DNA from: Thinopyrum elongatum | Lineage: Eukaryota; Streptophyta; Magnoliopsida; Poales; Poaceae | NCBI GenBank assembly: GCA_011799875.1 | Contig: CM022298.1 | Coordinates: forward strand, 291,342,366-291,406,365 | Direction: 5' to 3' | Length of the DNA stretch: 64,000 nucleotides | Shown here: one piece after another, positions 46,807-57,883 of the stretch | Numbering within the stretch: the first letter of the stretch is position 1 | Layout of the letters: every line of letters begins with the position of its first letter | Translations under genes and position numbers: made by a program | Notes under the pieces: model-generated | Database searches by the model: none | Seen by the model: the letters and a program-made list of their open reading frames with translations, nothing else | What the model was told of the DNA's origin: nothing

Positions 46807-47454
46807 GGTAAGGACTTGTAAATGAGGCGTACTTCTCATTTATGGCATTGTGGCCATGTTCCCTTGTAGTGCTTGAACTTATTTATTTTTTCTTTTTTCT
46901 GCAATTAGAAGGTGCTAATGCTGCTAAGGTTGATTCGTTTATCTTCGCTGTTACGAGGTTGCGCACGAGCCGTGGGAAACGGTTAGTGTCGGATTTTGCC
47001 TGTATCATTTTCGTATCTTTTCCTTTTCTCTCATATGATTATTGTTGTCACTGCGGTAGTTTTAATTCCTATCATCTTGTTTTTCCCCTAGTGAAAAGCC
47101 AATGTTTCAAAATAAGGAATGCGATGCTACTGTTGGTTCTGTTGCTAAAGCGTTCGTCCCCGCTGGCATGCTCAATTCAGACACTGCTGATGTTGTTTTA
47201 TATTCTCTACGTGAGAAGTACAAAGACACTGACAAGTTGATTGTTCCCAGATGGGTGACGGTCAGTATTTGCTTTATACATAGGATGATAAGTTATTTGG
47301 CAATTTTCTAACTGTTGTTGTTCTTTTTGTAATCCAGACCAAGATCCATGATGGAAATATTGATGCCAATGTGCAGAAGTGGTTCACAAGATCAAGGGCT
47401 GATGGTTACGACCATGTATGTGACTCATCCTGATGTTTGATGTTTTTTGCGTAC

Positions 47455-47690
47455 TGACGAAAGATGCATGCTCTTATCTAAACTTATTGTACTCATGAAC
47501 TAGAACTGTCATGTTTCTTGCAAGTTTGGAAGGTAGAAATGAACTGGAGTAGCCTGTTTTTTTTCCTGTACTTAGGAATTATGCGTGCTCTTTTTTGTAG
47601 TTGAACTTATTGTAGCAAGGAAGTCGAACTGACATGTTTCTTGCAAGTTTGGGCAATGGAGATAAACTTGAGTAGCCTTTATTTTTTTGT
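47455..47690 (+). repeat. Intron duplication of about 115 bp
   Basis: The text tgtcatgtttcttgcaagtt and the flanking gcgtgctctt...cttgagtagcc occur twice in tandem in the intron before the first peptidase domain. Confidence 0.7.
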
Positions 47691-47841
47691 ACTGAGTTGC
47701 TTACTCAATTAGAACTTATGATAATTTGATCTGTTTGGACTTCTGAATTTCAATTTCCTCTTTTATTTATTGTTTTGGGGGCTGAATATTTAGTTTCATT
47801 ATAATTTGTTAAATTCATTTTCCTCTGTGATTTTTTGTCAG

Positions 47842-48441
47842 CTTCTTTTCCCTACTTTTGATCCGCCGTCATTTGTGGCTGTCATGAAGCCTGGTGAAGA
47901 TGTTGGGCATTGGTGCTTGGTTGTTCTGAATTTGAGGTTCCTTCGTTTTGAGTGTCTTGATTCACTCCGTGATGAAACCTGGAGTGATGCAGTTAGATTC
48001 TTCAGGACTATGACAGATAATATAAAGAGGCTTTGGAGGGAGTCCAGTGTACATAGGGCCAAACCGTTCTCGCCGGTGCATGTTGATGGTTTCTCTTGCG
48101 AGTTTGTTTGTGTGCCGTAGCAGGAAAACACATGAGTATCCATTTTAACGAAATTTATTAGTTGCTTTTGTTGTTGGAATGCGTGGTTTTCCAATATTTG
48201 GTTGTATTCCTGTATTTTAAATTTGTAATGTACCCTTTGTTTTTTCTTGTTAACAGGCATGATTGGGGCTTCTTTATGCTACAAAACTGCAAGACTTATC
48301 ATTGCCGGGAGGATGATGTGATTGAAATGTTGGATTACACCCACGAAAACATTCTTGACATTAGGAAGACTCTACTGTATACCTGCGCCACTAGCGATGT
48401 GTTTGATGTTGACTTCTGGGGTTTGTTTGGCATCGAACCTT
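47842..48441 (+). other. First Ulp1-like domain, catalytic Cys replaced by Trp
   Basis: The His motif is seen in DVGHWCLVVLN and the Asp motif in FECLDSLRD. The Cys motif, normally DCGFF, reads HDWGFFMLQN at 48257-48290. Cysteine TGC/TGT has become TGG. A TAG at 48118-48120 precedes it. It cannot be an active cysteine peptidase. Confidence 0.6.
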
Positions 48442-49740
48442 GTACGTATGCATGACCTTTTGTCTTTGTTTCCAGCTTCTACCTCTTGACTAGTACTGTC
48501 ATGAATTCTGTATTTGAACTTACCCTTTTTGCGCTCCTCCTTTTTTGTTGCAGGTGAGTGGCTGGATCTTGGGGAGCATGACTACAGGATCTTTGGAAGC
48601 CAGTTCTCAGAGCTCGAGCGTGTGGCTGTTGATTTGAGCCAGGGCGTTCTCTTGAAAAGACAAGATCTGGTGTTATGAAGGGGCGGTTGGGAGCTCTCAA
48701 AGGTTCTACGGCTGCTGGTCCAGAGAGCCCCTCTACACCCAAGAATCCCAATGTGCAATTGATAGACAGTGACGATGACGCGTTTGACAAGATCGCTGGC
48801 ATGGGAAGAGTCACCAGGAGTGCTGCTGCCAAGGGTGTATCTCCCCTTGCTGGAATAGTGGGCCGTAGAGCCGATGTTGCTAGGAAGGATGCTGTGTTGA
48901 AGTCTGGCAATGTTACAAGCACGAAGTGTGCACCCAGAGCTCCGATTAAGTTTTGCTCCCCCGTGCAGCAGCTTCACCCTCGTAAATTCCATCACCTGGA
49001 CAAGGCTCGCAAGTTGTATAATCTGTTGCTTAGTGATGAAGGACGTGAGAATTACGCCGAGTGAGTATCTCTCATTATGTTTCCTCTTCTTTTCTTCTAT
49101 TGTTTCTAACTGCTAAATAAATATGACCTTAACTGCTCATTTTATATAACTTGAACTGCTATGAATGCCTTATCTTCCTTTCCCTGCTTTTGTTTTCTGT
49201 GTGCTGCAGGACTACATTCTCACTGATACCTCAGCCCGATGATAACGTAACTACATTCACTAGCAATCGCATCTGGGAAGTTTTTGCACCTGGACAGCTG
49301 ACGGAGGGTGATTTAATGGACTTCCTCATTGATGAATGGAAGCGAAATCCTGAAAGAAATGTTGATTTCACATCTGGAAAAAGGATCTTGCTGAGTCCAT
49401 ATTTCATCACGGTAATGAATCAGATCGTTTCTTTCTATGAAATAAGACTGGCTATTGTTTTACGAGTTTTTAAAATACTTTCCTTGTTGATCCTTTTCCC
49501 CTGTCTATTTCTTTTTGCCTTTTCGCAGGTTGTCCTTGACTGTTCATTTTACGGTGATGAAGAGGAAGAGTTTAATGTGGAGAGTGCAGCGAGAGATTTC
49601 AAGAGCTATGTTCGAGATGGGGAAGACTTGCTTACTATCGACCTTGTGAGATCTACTAGCTGATTTTGGTTTCATTTGTTTGCTGTGATGCAGGTTTTTA
49701 TTTTGAATATATAATATCTCTTTTGGTCATTTGTTTTTAG

Positions 49741-50215
49741 GTCATGATGCCTCTATTCAAACCTATGGTTTTATCAAAGGATTTGAAAGTGTCACACTAT
49801 TCCTTATATGTCATGAATCGGTAACGAAGTACCGTTGGCATGCTCGATGCTTTACCGTATGGGAAGAACCATCGTCCTTCAAAGAACACCTATCACAAAG
49901 ACTGCGAGAAGATTGTGAGTGATATTGATTATCTCTACTAGATTAATTTTTTTGCCTTTTGTTTCTGCTTTTCTGAGACCAGAAATGTGTGGTTTATTTT
50001 CTTTTTTTCTGTGGTCTTTAATTTACAAATCTCTAGATTAGCCGAAGTAATGAAGGCTGTGTATGGTGATGCTCAGTATAATGCAAGCAAGCCGCCCAAT
50101 TGGAAGGTTTAGCAAAGAGACCAAGGTTCGTCAAGGTTGATGTGGCCATTATGCTCTGAAGTTTGCGGGGACCTATGATGGTGAAAAGATCATCGAGAAC
50201 ATTCAAAATAACGAT
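49741..50215 (+). other. Second Ulp1-like domain, Cys kept but frame broken
   Basis: The His motif lies in SHYSLYVMN, the Asp motif in GMLDALPYG and the Cys motif in CGHYALKFAG (near 50135). A TGA directly precedes the Cys codon and a frameshift lies about 40 bp upstream; another stop follows YVMNR. Confidence 0.55.
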
Positions 50216-50428
50216 GTGGGTTCTAGTTCAGCTTTCACTTTCTGTGTTTGGCTGATTCTCTTTTCCTTTTTCTGTGTCATGATTTTTGATTATTTGTTTT
50301 TTGTTTTGCAGCCGCGTATTGTTGATTGGAATGCTGAGGATCTGTATACAGTCGTGTTCAACCTGAATAACCAGGTGTTGGTGACGGAGCTCCCCGAGGA
50401 GGTTCATGCTTTGGCTCCTGGTGCATAG

Positions 50429-51421
50429 AAGAATTGATTATCATTTGCGTAGTGAATGGGATACTTGTGTGATTTATGTCTTGAAACATTGTATGCTTTG
50501 TATGTAGGGTTTGGATGTCTTGTCAACTATGTAATAACCATGATACTTTGTGATGTTTTCAGTGTGGCACAACGTTTTACGAACTTTTTTCTGTGATGAG
50601 AATGTGGTTGAATAGCTCTTTTACTCGTGTCTGTTTTCTCGGGGATTTGTTTTGGTTAAGTTTTTTTTGCACTGAAGTCTTATACACTAGTTGAATTGAA
50701 ACACTTTTTTCAGTGCATTGCGAGTTGTTGCTCAAAAGTGAGACTTATTTTATTTTCATCTGTCCCAACCTAAGTTGGACCTTCATAGTTTCTGTACCCT
50801 CTTTCGTGTACTTATGGTATAGTGTTGTGAGTACTGAATTGTAATTTCATACAGCGTACGGCTTCAAAAATTGGTGTCACAGTAGCATGTGGATGTAGCG
50901 TGAGTGGACTGACCCTTCGTGGTTTTGTAGAACTGATGTCATATGATATGTTAGAACTGAAGTTTTTTGGGGATTGAGATTATTTACGACGAAATTGTTA
51001 GGTCAGCTCTAGCCAGATTTTAGTTAAATATAAGAAATTTAGCAGAATTAACAACCAACATTGTTTGAACTTCTTACATTTTAGTAGTTGAACTTCAAAG
51101 TAAAAATTAATCCACTGGTTTAAATTAGCTACATTTAACAGATAACCCTATTAAGTTCTCCGCTTTTTAAAGTATCATTGTTTTTGTAGCATATTTTTTA
51201 TCCTTTTATCCGTGCCGCAGAGCTGAATTTATTTTATTTTAAAATTATTGCATGCGAACATGTATTTGAACTTTTCTATATTCAATTTTTGAACTTTTTT
51301 GTAGTAGTTTATAATTTTTTTACACGTGCTTTGGTTTATTCAACGGGCCTTATGGGGTGGGGTGAGGACAGTTTGGAGGCGAGGGAGGATTCCAAGGAGC
51401 AGGCGTATTGGGCCCTTTTCT
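50429..51421. other. AT-rich downstream region without gene
   Basis: 3' flank of the peptidase gene, leading to the second snRNA-type unit. Short tokens such as agttgaact, gaactgatg and gtactgaat recur, as they do through the whole 9.7-56 kb backbone. Confidence 0.5.
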
Positions 51422-51523
51422 GGCCCAAATGGCCCATGCACGCTACTGTGCACTGCTGGTTGCACGTGCGCTGTGAGTTTAGTCCCACCTCGCTTGCCGA
51501 GGGGGCTCTCGACCAGTTTATAA
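51422..51523 (+). promoter_or_regulatory. snRNA-type promoter: two RGCCCR boxes, USE and TATA (unit 2)
   Basis: GGCCCA at 51422-51427 and 51431-51436, GTCCCACCTCG at 51482-51492 and TTTATAA at 51517-51523. All three gaps equal those of unit 1: 3 bp between the RGCCCR boxes, 45 bp to the USE and 24 bp to the TATA box, although the sequence between the boxes has diverged. Confidence 0.65.
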
Positions 51524-51546
51524 GCGTTGTCGTGGCTCATCTGTCG

Positions 51547-51739
51547 AACTCCTCTGAATACTTACCTGAGCGCTTATACACGACGCTCGCTCTCTGTTCC
51601 ATGACCTGTGGGCCCTGGTCGGCTGGCTCCACGCTGTGTCGATTACTATGGATTCGCCAACGGTTCCACCGTGGGCTCGAGTCCAAGTGTATCCTCCTGC
51701 GTAGGGCCGGCCTGTCCTCGGGCGGTCATTATTATTTTT
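51547..51739 (+). ncRNA. Predicted snRNA-type Pol III transcript of unknown class (unit 2)
   Basis: The body is homologous to unit 1: gaactcctctgaatacttac (from 51546) is identical, followed by cctgag, gcttatacacg and cgctcgctctctgt with few changes. It includes ATACTTACCTG at 51558-51568. The hairpin before the T run is kept with compensated pairing (gtcctcgggc here, gtcccttggac in unit 1). The 9-bp stem of unit 1 is not kept. It contains GGCTCGAGTCC (near 51675), one base from a tRNA-type B box, probably by chance. It ends at T5 (51735-51739). Confidence 0.45.
51735..51739 (+). terminator. Oligo-T Pol III terminator candidate (unit 2)
   Basis: Five T residues after a short hairpin-forming segment; weaker than the T7 of unit 1. 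Confidence 0.4.
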
Positions 51740-52904
51740 GTTTGAAACTAGTACCTCACTACTCCAGTAATGTGGACTGATGCTTTTTATTGTGGTTCTT
51801 GTGAATTTTATTGGATTATGTAAGCACTATTTTATTAGCACTGAATGTTCTCCTTGGTCGAACTGATATCTTTTTGATTGAGTTTTGGCCTTCTTTTTCT
51901 CGGCTGTGATTATTCTCAAGGGTCTTCTGGCATTGTTTGGTATCATAGTACTTGCCATATAAACTAAGTTGTACTGAGATTTCAATTGTACTAGTACTGT
52001 TATTCTTAGTCTGTCAATGATTAAGGAATGCGAACTGATGCTTCTTGTTCCTTTTTATTGTAGTACAGATGTACTATGTGTTCAAGTGTACCAGTACTGT
52101 CATTCCTAGGATGTTAGTGACTAAGAAATACGTACTGATGGTTCTTAGCTTTTCTGTTGCAGTACTTACTAATTTTCTAACGACTAGAAGCATGATCTTG
52201 TTAGTACTGAATGTTGTCCTCGACTGGAACTTAGTCTTTTAGTGTGATGTACCTTTTTTGTGTTCTTCTGAAACAAGAAACTATTTAGTGTGATAGTACT
52301 ACCGTACAGGATTAAGCTGTACTGAGTGTCCAAGGCTACTATTTGTTGTTGTTCTTAGTCTGCCGGTGTTTTCTGAAATATATGCTGCCAGTACAAGTCT
52401 ATGTTAGTGTTAAAAGTTGTGTTGGGGCATGTTTTGTTCATATAAACATAGATCATAGGGATGACAACAGTACATGAAGTACTAAGTTTTTTGTTTCAAC
52501 TTTGAAGTGGGATATCCTGCGGGATTTGTTTTTACAAGCGTGTTAAGCAGCCCAAATTGTATTGAATGTTTTCAATGTTCTGTTTTTCGTACAATGATGA
52601 ATCCAAACTACACATGAAACATCCCTCTGTGATTAGTTGCTCCATAACTAGTGCTGAAGAGCAGCCACAAAGTTTCATTCACAAGCTACTTCAACTTCAA
52701 ATGATGGATAAACAAAATAGGAAGCTAGCAAACTTGTTCAACGACATACGCAAACTATGTATTTGACATAAGCAAACTTGTTCAACGCAGACACACATGA
52801 CATAAGCAAACTAGTTTAACCTAACAAAAGCAAACTACGAATTTGAAACAAGACAAAGGACAAGCACAAGCGCAAGCAACATGAAGGCAGAGTTTGATGT
52901 CTCT
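51740..52904. other. No gene; probable 3' flank of the exonuclease gene
   Basis: The first 150 bp are homologous to 12530-12650 after unit 1 (ttattagcactgaatgttct against ttattagtactgaatcttct). A frame at 52566-52766 is not convincing. A short repeat of ataagcaaactngttcaacg lies at 52730-52840. Confidence 0.5.
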
Positions 52905-54355
52905 TCATCCCACATAGTGGTAGTGGTAGTAGGGGTCCTCTTTCTTCTCTTTTGACCTTTCGAGACCTGTTTTAATGTTGTCAATTTTCTTCCATGACTA
53001 GTAGGTGGCGTACGCATCTATCGATGCATACTTGATGAGCTTTTCTGGTAGTGGGCTGATCCCCCACAGTTTATGGTCTTCCTCCCTGTCGATCTTCTTC
53101 TTCATGTTGTCGTAGAATGGGTGGATCACACTGGATGCAACATTAGCCAAGGAGTCGTACTCTTTTCTGGTGTATGGAACTCTTCAGTTGCACTGAATGT
53201 CGATGAAGTTGTTTGGGTTTATCTCCAAACCAGACTTCTTCAGCATCTCTTTGTCATCTTTAATGCTGAAACCGACAAAGGTGTACAACTTCTCCTCCTT
53301 CAGAAGCTCTTTGAGGCGCTTGGGCCTGCAAGGGGAGAGACATATTGAAGATTAGTGTTCTTTTCAAGATTTAATTCTTATGTTTTTTGGTTTACAAGTG
53401 ATGAATCCATGAAGTAGATGTTTATATAGTATAAGTCATGGATGAATGTAGTTCAGAAACTAGTACACAAAGTTCTGAAATTAAATTCAAGTACACCATG
53501 TTATTTTTCTTTTGGTATCTACAGTTCTTCACCAAATGCTTCACCAAGTTCAGAAACCTATATCAGAGTCAATGATCTATGTGCTGCTTAATACCAGTTT
53601 AGTTTTCTTTTGTTGAATAAAAAAAGCTATACCAGTGCTTCACCAAGTTCTTACTTATTTTGCTGCTGAAAATAACATCAGACCAAGTTCAGAAACTACT
53701 TTTCTACATCAAGTTCAGAAACATCTTTTAATAAATCAAGTCTAGAAACTACACTAGTGCATCAAGATCAGAAATTACACTAGTACATCAAGTTCAGAAA
53801 TTAATCTTGTGCAAGAATTTCAGATACTAATCCAGTGCATCAGGTTCAAAATATATTCTAGTGCATCTACTTGAGAAACATGTACTAGTGCATCCACTTC
53901 ACAAACTACACTAGTACATCTAGTTGGGAAACTAGTTTAATGAAATTTTGAGGGAGCAGTACTAATTAAACAGATGAATGAAGAGGGAAAATGCGTAGGA
54001 TGGTTCACCATTTTGTGGGCGCGGTGATGTGGTATACCAGGTAGAGTTCCTCCACGCATAACTGCAGAATTGCTGCCATCTGCGAAGTTTCATCTTTTCT
54101 GGTAAACTCCAAATCAACGCCGATGAAGCTAGGATACAAGCTGCCACCCTTCATCCTGAGCCTCCTGATGATCTCGTCGGCTTCGTCCGGTTTGCTGGTG
54201 CAGACGACCTCCAGCATCTCCTTGCTGTGGAGCTCAACCCTTTTGAGTGTTTCGGTGTACTCGAGTTTCTCACCGGGGACGTAAACATCGTCGAGGTTGC
54301 TACTCTGGTCGGACATCTTGCCACGCTGACGCTTGGCAGACGGTTCCTCCACCAT
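52905..54355 (-). pseudogene. 3'-5' exonuclease (DEDD, RNase D/WRN-like) gene, two exons, two in-frame stops
   Basis: Exon 1 (54355-54009) opens MVEEPSAKRQRGKMSDQSSN and contains the first catalytic motif IGVDLEFTRKDE and AAILQLCVEELYLVYHI. Exon 2 (53325-52905) continues in frame after GT (54008-54007) and CAG acceptor (53328-53326), with YTFVGFSIKDDKEMLKKSGL and the last motif YASIDAYATY, which has the D-x2-Y of the DEDDy type. Such domains trim RNA or DNA 3' ends. In-frame TGA (53184-53186) and TAG (52998-53000) disable it; the TAG falls right after the last catalytic motif. It lies on the strand opposite to the peptidase gene, convergent with it. Similar exonuclease genes are common in Triticeae repeats, to my knowledge. 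It might be cargo of the same transposon. Confidence 0.7.
53690..53945. repeat. Degenerate repeat of about 30 bp inside the exonuclease intron
   Basis: Eight or so copies of a unit like actagtgcatcaagttcaga followed by aactac fill the end of the 683-bp intron. Confidence 0.7.
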
Positions 54356-55457
54356 TGCCCTCCTCGAGCGACGATGGGCTTCAAATAGAGATGTTGTGGG
54401 GAGTTGGTAGTGGAGATGGAGCGGTAATGGTGGTTCTTGGAATGAGGCAGAGATGGAGGCGAATGGGGTATTTCAAGGCGTGGTTGGGGACGTGGGGGAG
54501 GCGGTTCATCACGGACGTGGGGGTAGTGGTCGTGGGGTCGCCGTTGCAGTCCGTCGTGGAAACCGCCTAGTGGGTGGCGCGGGCGGTGGCCTGGAAAAAC
54601 CACCCGTCCAAGCCAATTTCTTTGTAGGGCTATTCACTGGTCGCACTGACCAGTCTTGTCTAGGTGTACTTACCAGCTGCTTATCCCACTTGCATGTCTC
54701 AGGGTCATTAATGATGACATTTTGTACTATTTGAGTGACGAATACTTGGACTGGTGATTGACGTGTGGGTGAACTTACCAATACAAGTGTATTATTTTTG
54801 TATCACGCCAGCCCATGTGCCGTTGTTTTGAGCATTTTTTTATATTGTGTGTGATGCTAATTTTTTCAAACCTTGTTTTCTGAAATGATTGTTTAAATCA
54901 ACATAATTTTTGAAAGTATTTTTTACAGATAAATTAGTTTTTCATCAGTACATGTGTATTATATTTGTACTTCTATTTTTTCTGTTTGCTTGAGGTAATT
55001 CTTTTATGTACTGATGGGTGTTCTGAACTAGGACCGGCAGACCAGTCATAGTTCTTGAAAAATGTTTTTTGAGGTGTTCACGAGTGTGTTTGGTTGCTCT
55101 GCGTTGAACTAACATGCCAGACTTATTAGTACTGATGTACTATCAGAGTTCCAATTTTTTTTAAAAAAAATTGCTGAGTTACTGGTCGACAGTAGTGTTG
55201 ACGTTACATAAATCCAGATCAATTCAAATATATTTTTTAGTGCATTCGAAAGGTTTATGAAATGGTTTACATAATAATGTCACTGGTCCAGCGGGCACAA
55301 ATCACAAATGGTATCTTAACTATAGTACTGATCCAGAAATTGATAATGAAGCTAAATAAGTTTTGGTAACGACAGTGTTTCTGATACGATTCTTCATTGT
55401 GTACCGAGGCAATCGAGAGTACAAGCTTATTTTTGAATTGACGCAGCAGCACAACCA
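54356..55457. other. 5' flank of the exonuclease gene and AT-rich spacer
   Basis: 54356-54620 is GC-rich leader/promoter of the minus-strand gene; overlapping frames here look like chance. The remainder up to 55457 has no gene. Confidence 0.45.
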
Positions 55458-56145
55458 CTATGGATTCTTTAGTCTTGAGCTCCTTCTAACTGGTTGCGAA
55501 TGCTGCCCCTTGTCGGCGTCCTTTCCGGCTTGATCCTTGGCAGCTTCATCGTAAGTTTCAGGTTCCTCGTTCCCAATACTGTCATCTTCATTGTCTTCGT
55601 CTGATTGGTCATCATTCTCGTCAAACTCTTCTTCTTCATCCTCTTATTTTGTTTTTTTGGAACTTTGGACCTTGCCCTGCTTCTGTTCAGGGCCATTGAC
55701 CTTGCCCAGTTTGCATGTGGGGGCATTATGTCCATCAGTGCCCCCACACTTGCCGCAAGTGTAGCTGTTACGTGTGTCGTCTCCAGTGGTAGAAACATGG
55801 GCGGCTCTGATCTGCTTCTGCAGCTTTTTCTTGTCGATGGTGGCATCTGTGTGGTGTGTGCATGTGCGTGAATTATGTTTGGTCACCACATTGCAGACAC
55901 CGCATGGCCTTATCCCGAGAGGTTTGCCGTCCGGGCCGAATTCCACGCGTCTGACGGGGCGCGGCGGCTTTTTGGCTGCTGCTTTCGCTGCTTCTGTCTT
56001 ACTCTTCCCCTCTTTGTGCATGAGAATATGGGTGGTTTAATTAACCTTTGCTGCTGCTGCTGGTAGGATCTCCTATTGTCATGTTGTTCGCCTACAGCAC
56101 CATCAAGCTCATGATCTTGCACGTGAGCATGCTGCTTCTCTTGAG
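55458..56145 (-). pseudogene. Zinc-knuckle protein C-terminus, FAR1/MULE-associated type, cut by copia element
   Basis: On the minus strand the frame runs from the copia junction (56145) to TAG at 55458-55460. Two knuckles of the C-x2-C-x5-H-x4-C form are seen: CGVCNVVTKHNSRTC and CGKCGGTDGHNAPTC. These CxxC...GHNxxTC knuckles are typical of the C-terminal parts of MuDR/FAR1 transposase-like proteins. A Lys/Ala-rich stretch precedes them, and a very acidic tail ending RRSSRLKNP follows. A frameshift near 56020 and an in-frame TAA at 55644-55646 break it. The N-terminal part is either beyond the copia element or lost, so I cannot say whether it was a transposase. It is the only hint of a mobilising protein for the backbone. 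Confidence 0.55.
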
Positions 56146-57883
56146 TGTGGAAATATGCCCTAGAGGCAATAATAAAATGGTTATTATTATATTTCCTTGT
56201 TCATGATAATTGTCTATTGTTCATGCTATAATTGTATTAACCGAAAACCGTAATACATGTGTGAATACATAGACCACAGCATGTCCCTAGTGAGCCTCTA
56301 GTTGACTAGCTTGTTGATCAATAGATGGTTGTGGTTTCCTAACCATGGACATTGGATGTCATTGATAATAGGATCACATCATTAGGAGAATGATGTGATG
56401 GATAAGACCCAATCCTAAGCATAGCACAAGATCGTGTAGTTCGTTTGCTAGAGCTTTTCTAATGTCAAGTATCATTTCCTTAGACCATGAGATTGTGCAA
56501 CTCCCAGATACCGTAGGAATGCTTTGGGTGTATCAAAGGTCACAACGTAACTGGGTGATGACCATAAAGGTGCACTACAGGTATCTCCGAAAGTGTCTGT
56601 TGGGTTGGCACGAATCGAGACTGGGATTTGTCACTCCGTATGACGGAGAGGTATCTCTGGGCCCACTCGGTAATGCATCATCATAATGAGCTCAATGTGA
56701 CTAAGTAGTTAGCCACGGGATCATGCGTTACGGAATGAGTAAAGAGACTTGCCAGTAACGAGATTGAACAAGGTATAGGGATACCGACGATCGAATCTCG
56801 GGCAAGTAACATATCGATGGACAAAGGGAATTGTATACGGGATTAATTGGATCCCCGACATCGTGGTTCATCTGATGAGATCACCGTGGAACATGTGGGA
56901 GCCAATATGGGTATCCAGATCCCCCTATTGGTTATTGGCCGGAGAGGTGTCTCGGTCATGTCTGCATGGTTCCCGAACCTGTAGGGTCTACACACTTAAG
57001 GTTCCGTGACACTAGAGTTGTTATGGGAAATTGTATGTGGTTACCGAAAGTTGTTCGGAGTCCCGGATGAGATCCCGGACGTCACGAGGAGTTCCGGAAT
57101 GGTCCGGAGGTAAAGATTTATATATGGGAAGTCCTATTTTGGCCACCGGAAAATGTTTGGGATTTTTCGGTATTGTACCGGGAAGGTTTTAGAAGGTTCC
57201 GGAGTGGGGCCCACCTGCATGGGGGGACCCACATGAACGTGGGTAGTGGGGGCAAGGCCCCACACCCCTGGTCAAGGCGCACCAAGATCCCCCTTAGAAG
57301 GAATAAGATCATATCCCGAAGGGATAAGATCAAGATCCCTAAAAAGGGGGGATAACAATCAGTGGGGAAGGGAAAGGATGGGATTTCTTTCCTTCCACCT
57401 TTGCCAACGCCCCAATGGACTTGGAGGGCAAGAAACCAGCCCCCTCCACCCCTATATATAGTGGGGAGGTGAATGGGAGCTGCACCCCTTGCCCCTGGCG
57501 CAGCCCTTCCCCCCTCCAACTCCTCCTCCTCCGTAGTGCTTGGCGAAGCCCTGCCAGAGAACCGCAAGCTCCACCACCATGCCGTCATGCTGCCGGAGCT
57601 CTCCCTCAACTTCTCCTCTCCCCTTGCTGGATCAAGAAGGAGGAGATGTCCCCGGGCTGTACGTGTGTTGAACGCAAAGGCGCCATCCGTTCGGCACTTG
57701 AATCGGATCTTCCGCGATTTGAATCGCCGCGAGTACGACTCCATCAACCGCGTTCTTGTAATGCTTCCACTTAGCGATCTTCAAGGGTATGAAGATGCAC
57801 TCCCTCTCACTTGTTGCTAGCATCTCCTAGATTGATCTTGGTGACACGTAGGAAATTTTTGAATTATTACTACGTTCCCAACA
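56146..57883 (+). repeat. 5' LTR of the copia element (1738 bp)
   Basis: It ends ACGTTCCCAACA and carries a TATATATA promoter box at about 57453-57460. Confidence 0.9.

Larger units (their letters stand above)
34395..50428 (+). pseudogene. Large multi-exon gene with two Ulp1/C48-like peptidase domains, broken by an LTR element
   Basis: Start MGTSPSPKNVDA at 34395; TAG at 50426-50428. Readable exons with consensus edges include 34395-34431, 34901-35011, 35183-35978, 36471-37305, 37630-38237, 38334-38338 continued at 45829, 46085-46183, 46330-46807, 46909-46981, 47092-47260, 47338-47415, 47842-48120, 48257-48441, 48554-49060, 49210-49411, 49529-49645, 49741-49914, 50037-50215 and 50312-50428. 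The order is: Lys-rich acidic N part, a conserved plant-repeat domain (36500-37300, with GFLYLKIDLDTMTLDMGEA), low-complexity linkers, then two peptidase-like domains. Ulp1 enzymes cut SUMO; Ulp1-like genes are frequent cargo of Mutator-type transposons. Breaks include stops at 35568, 35574, 35787, near 46627 and 48118, and frameshifts near 36465, 48660 and 50110. A 7.5-kb LTR element interrupts it at 38339. Confidence 0.65.

Noticed and set aside
51670..51690. tRNA-type B box in snRNA unit 2
   Set aside because: No A box or cloverleaf; unit 1 does not keep it.
57118..57820. Frames of up to 209 codons in the copia LTR
   Set aside because: LTR sequence; the frames cross the promoter and are not conserved signals.
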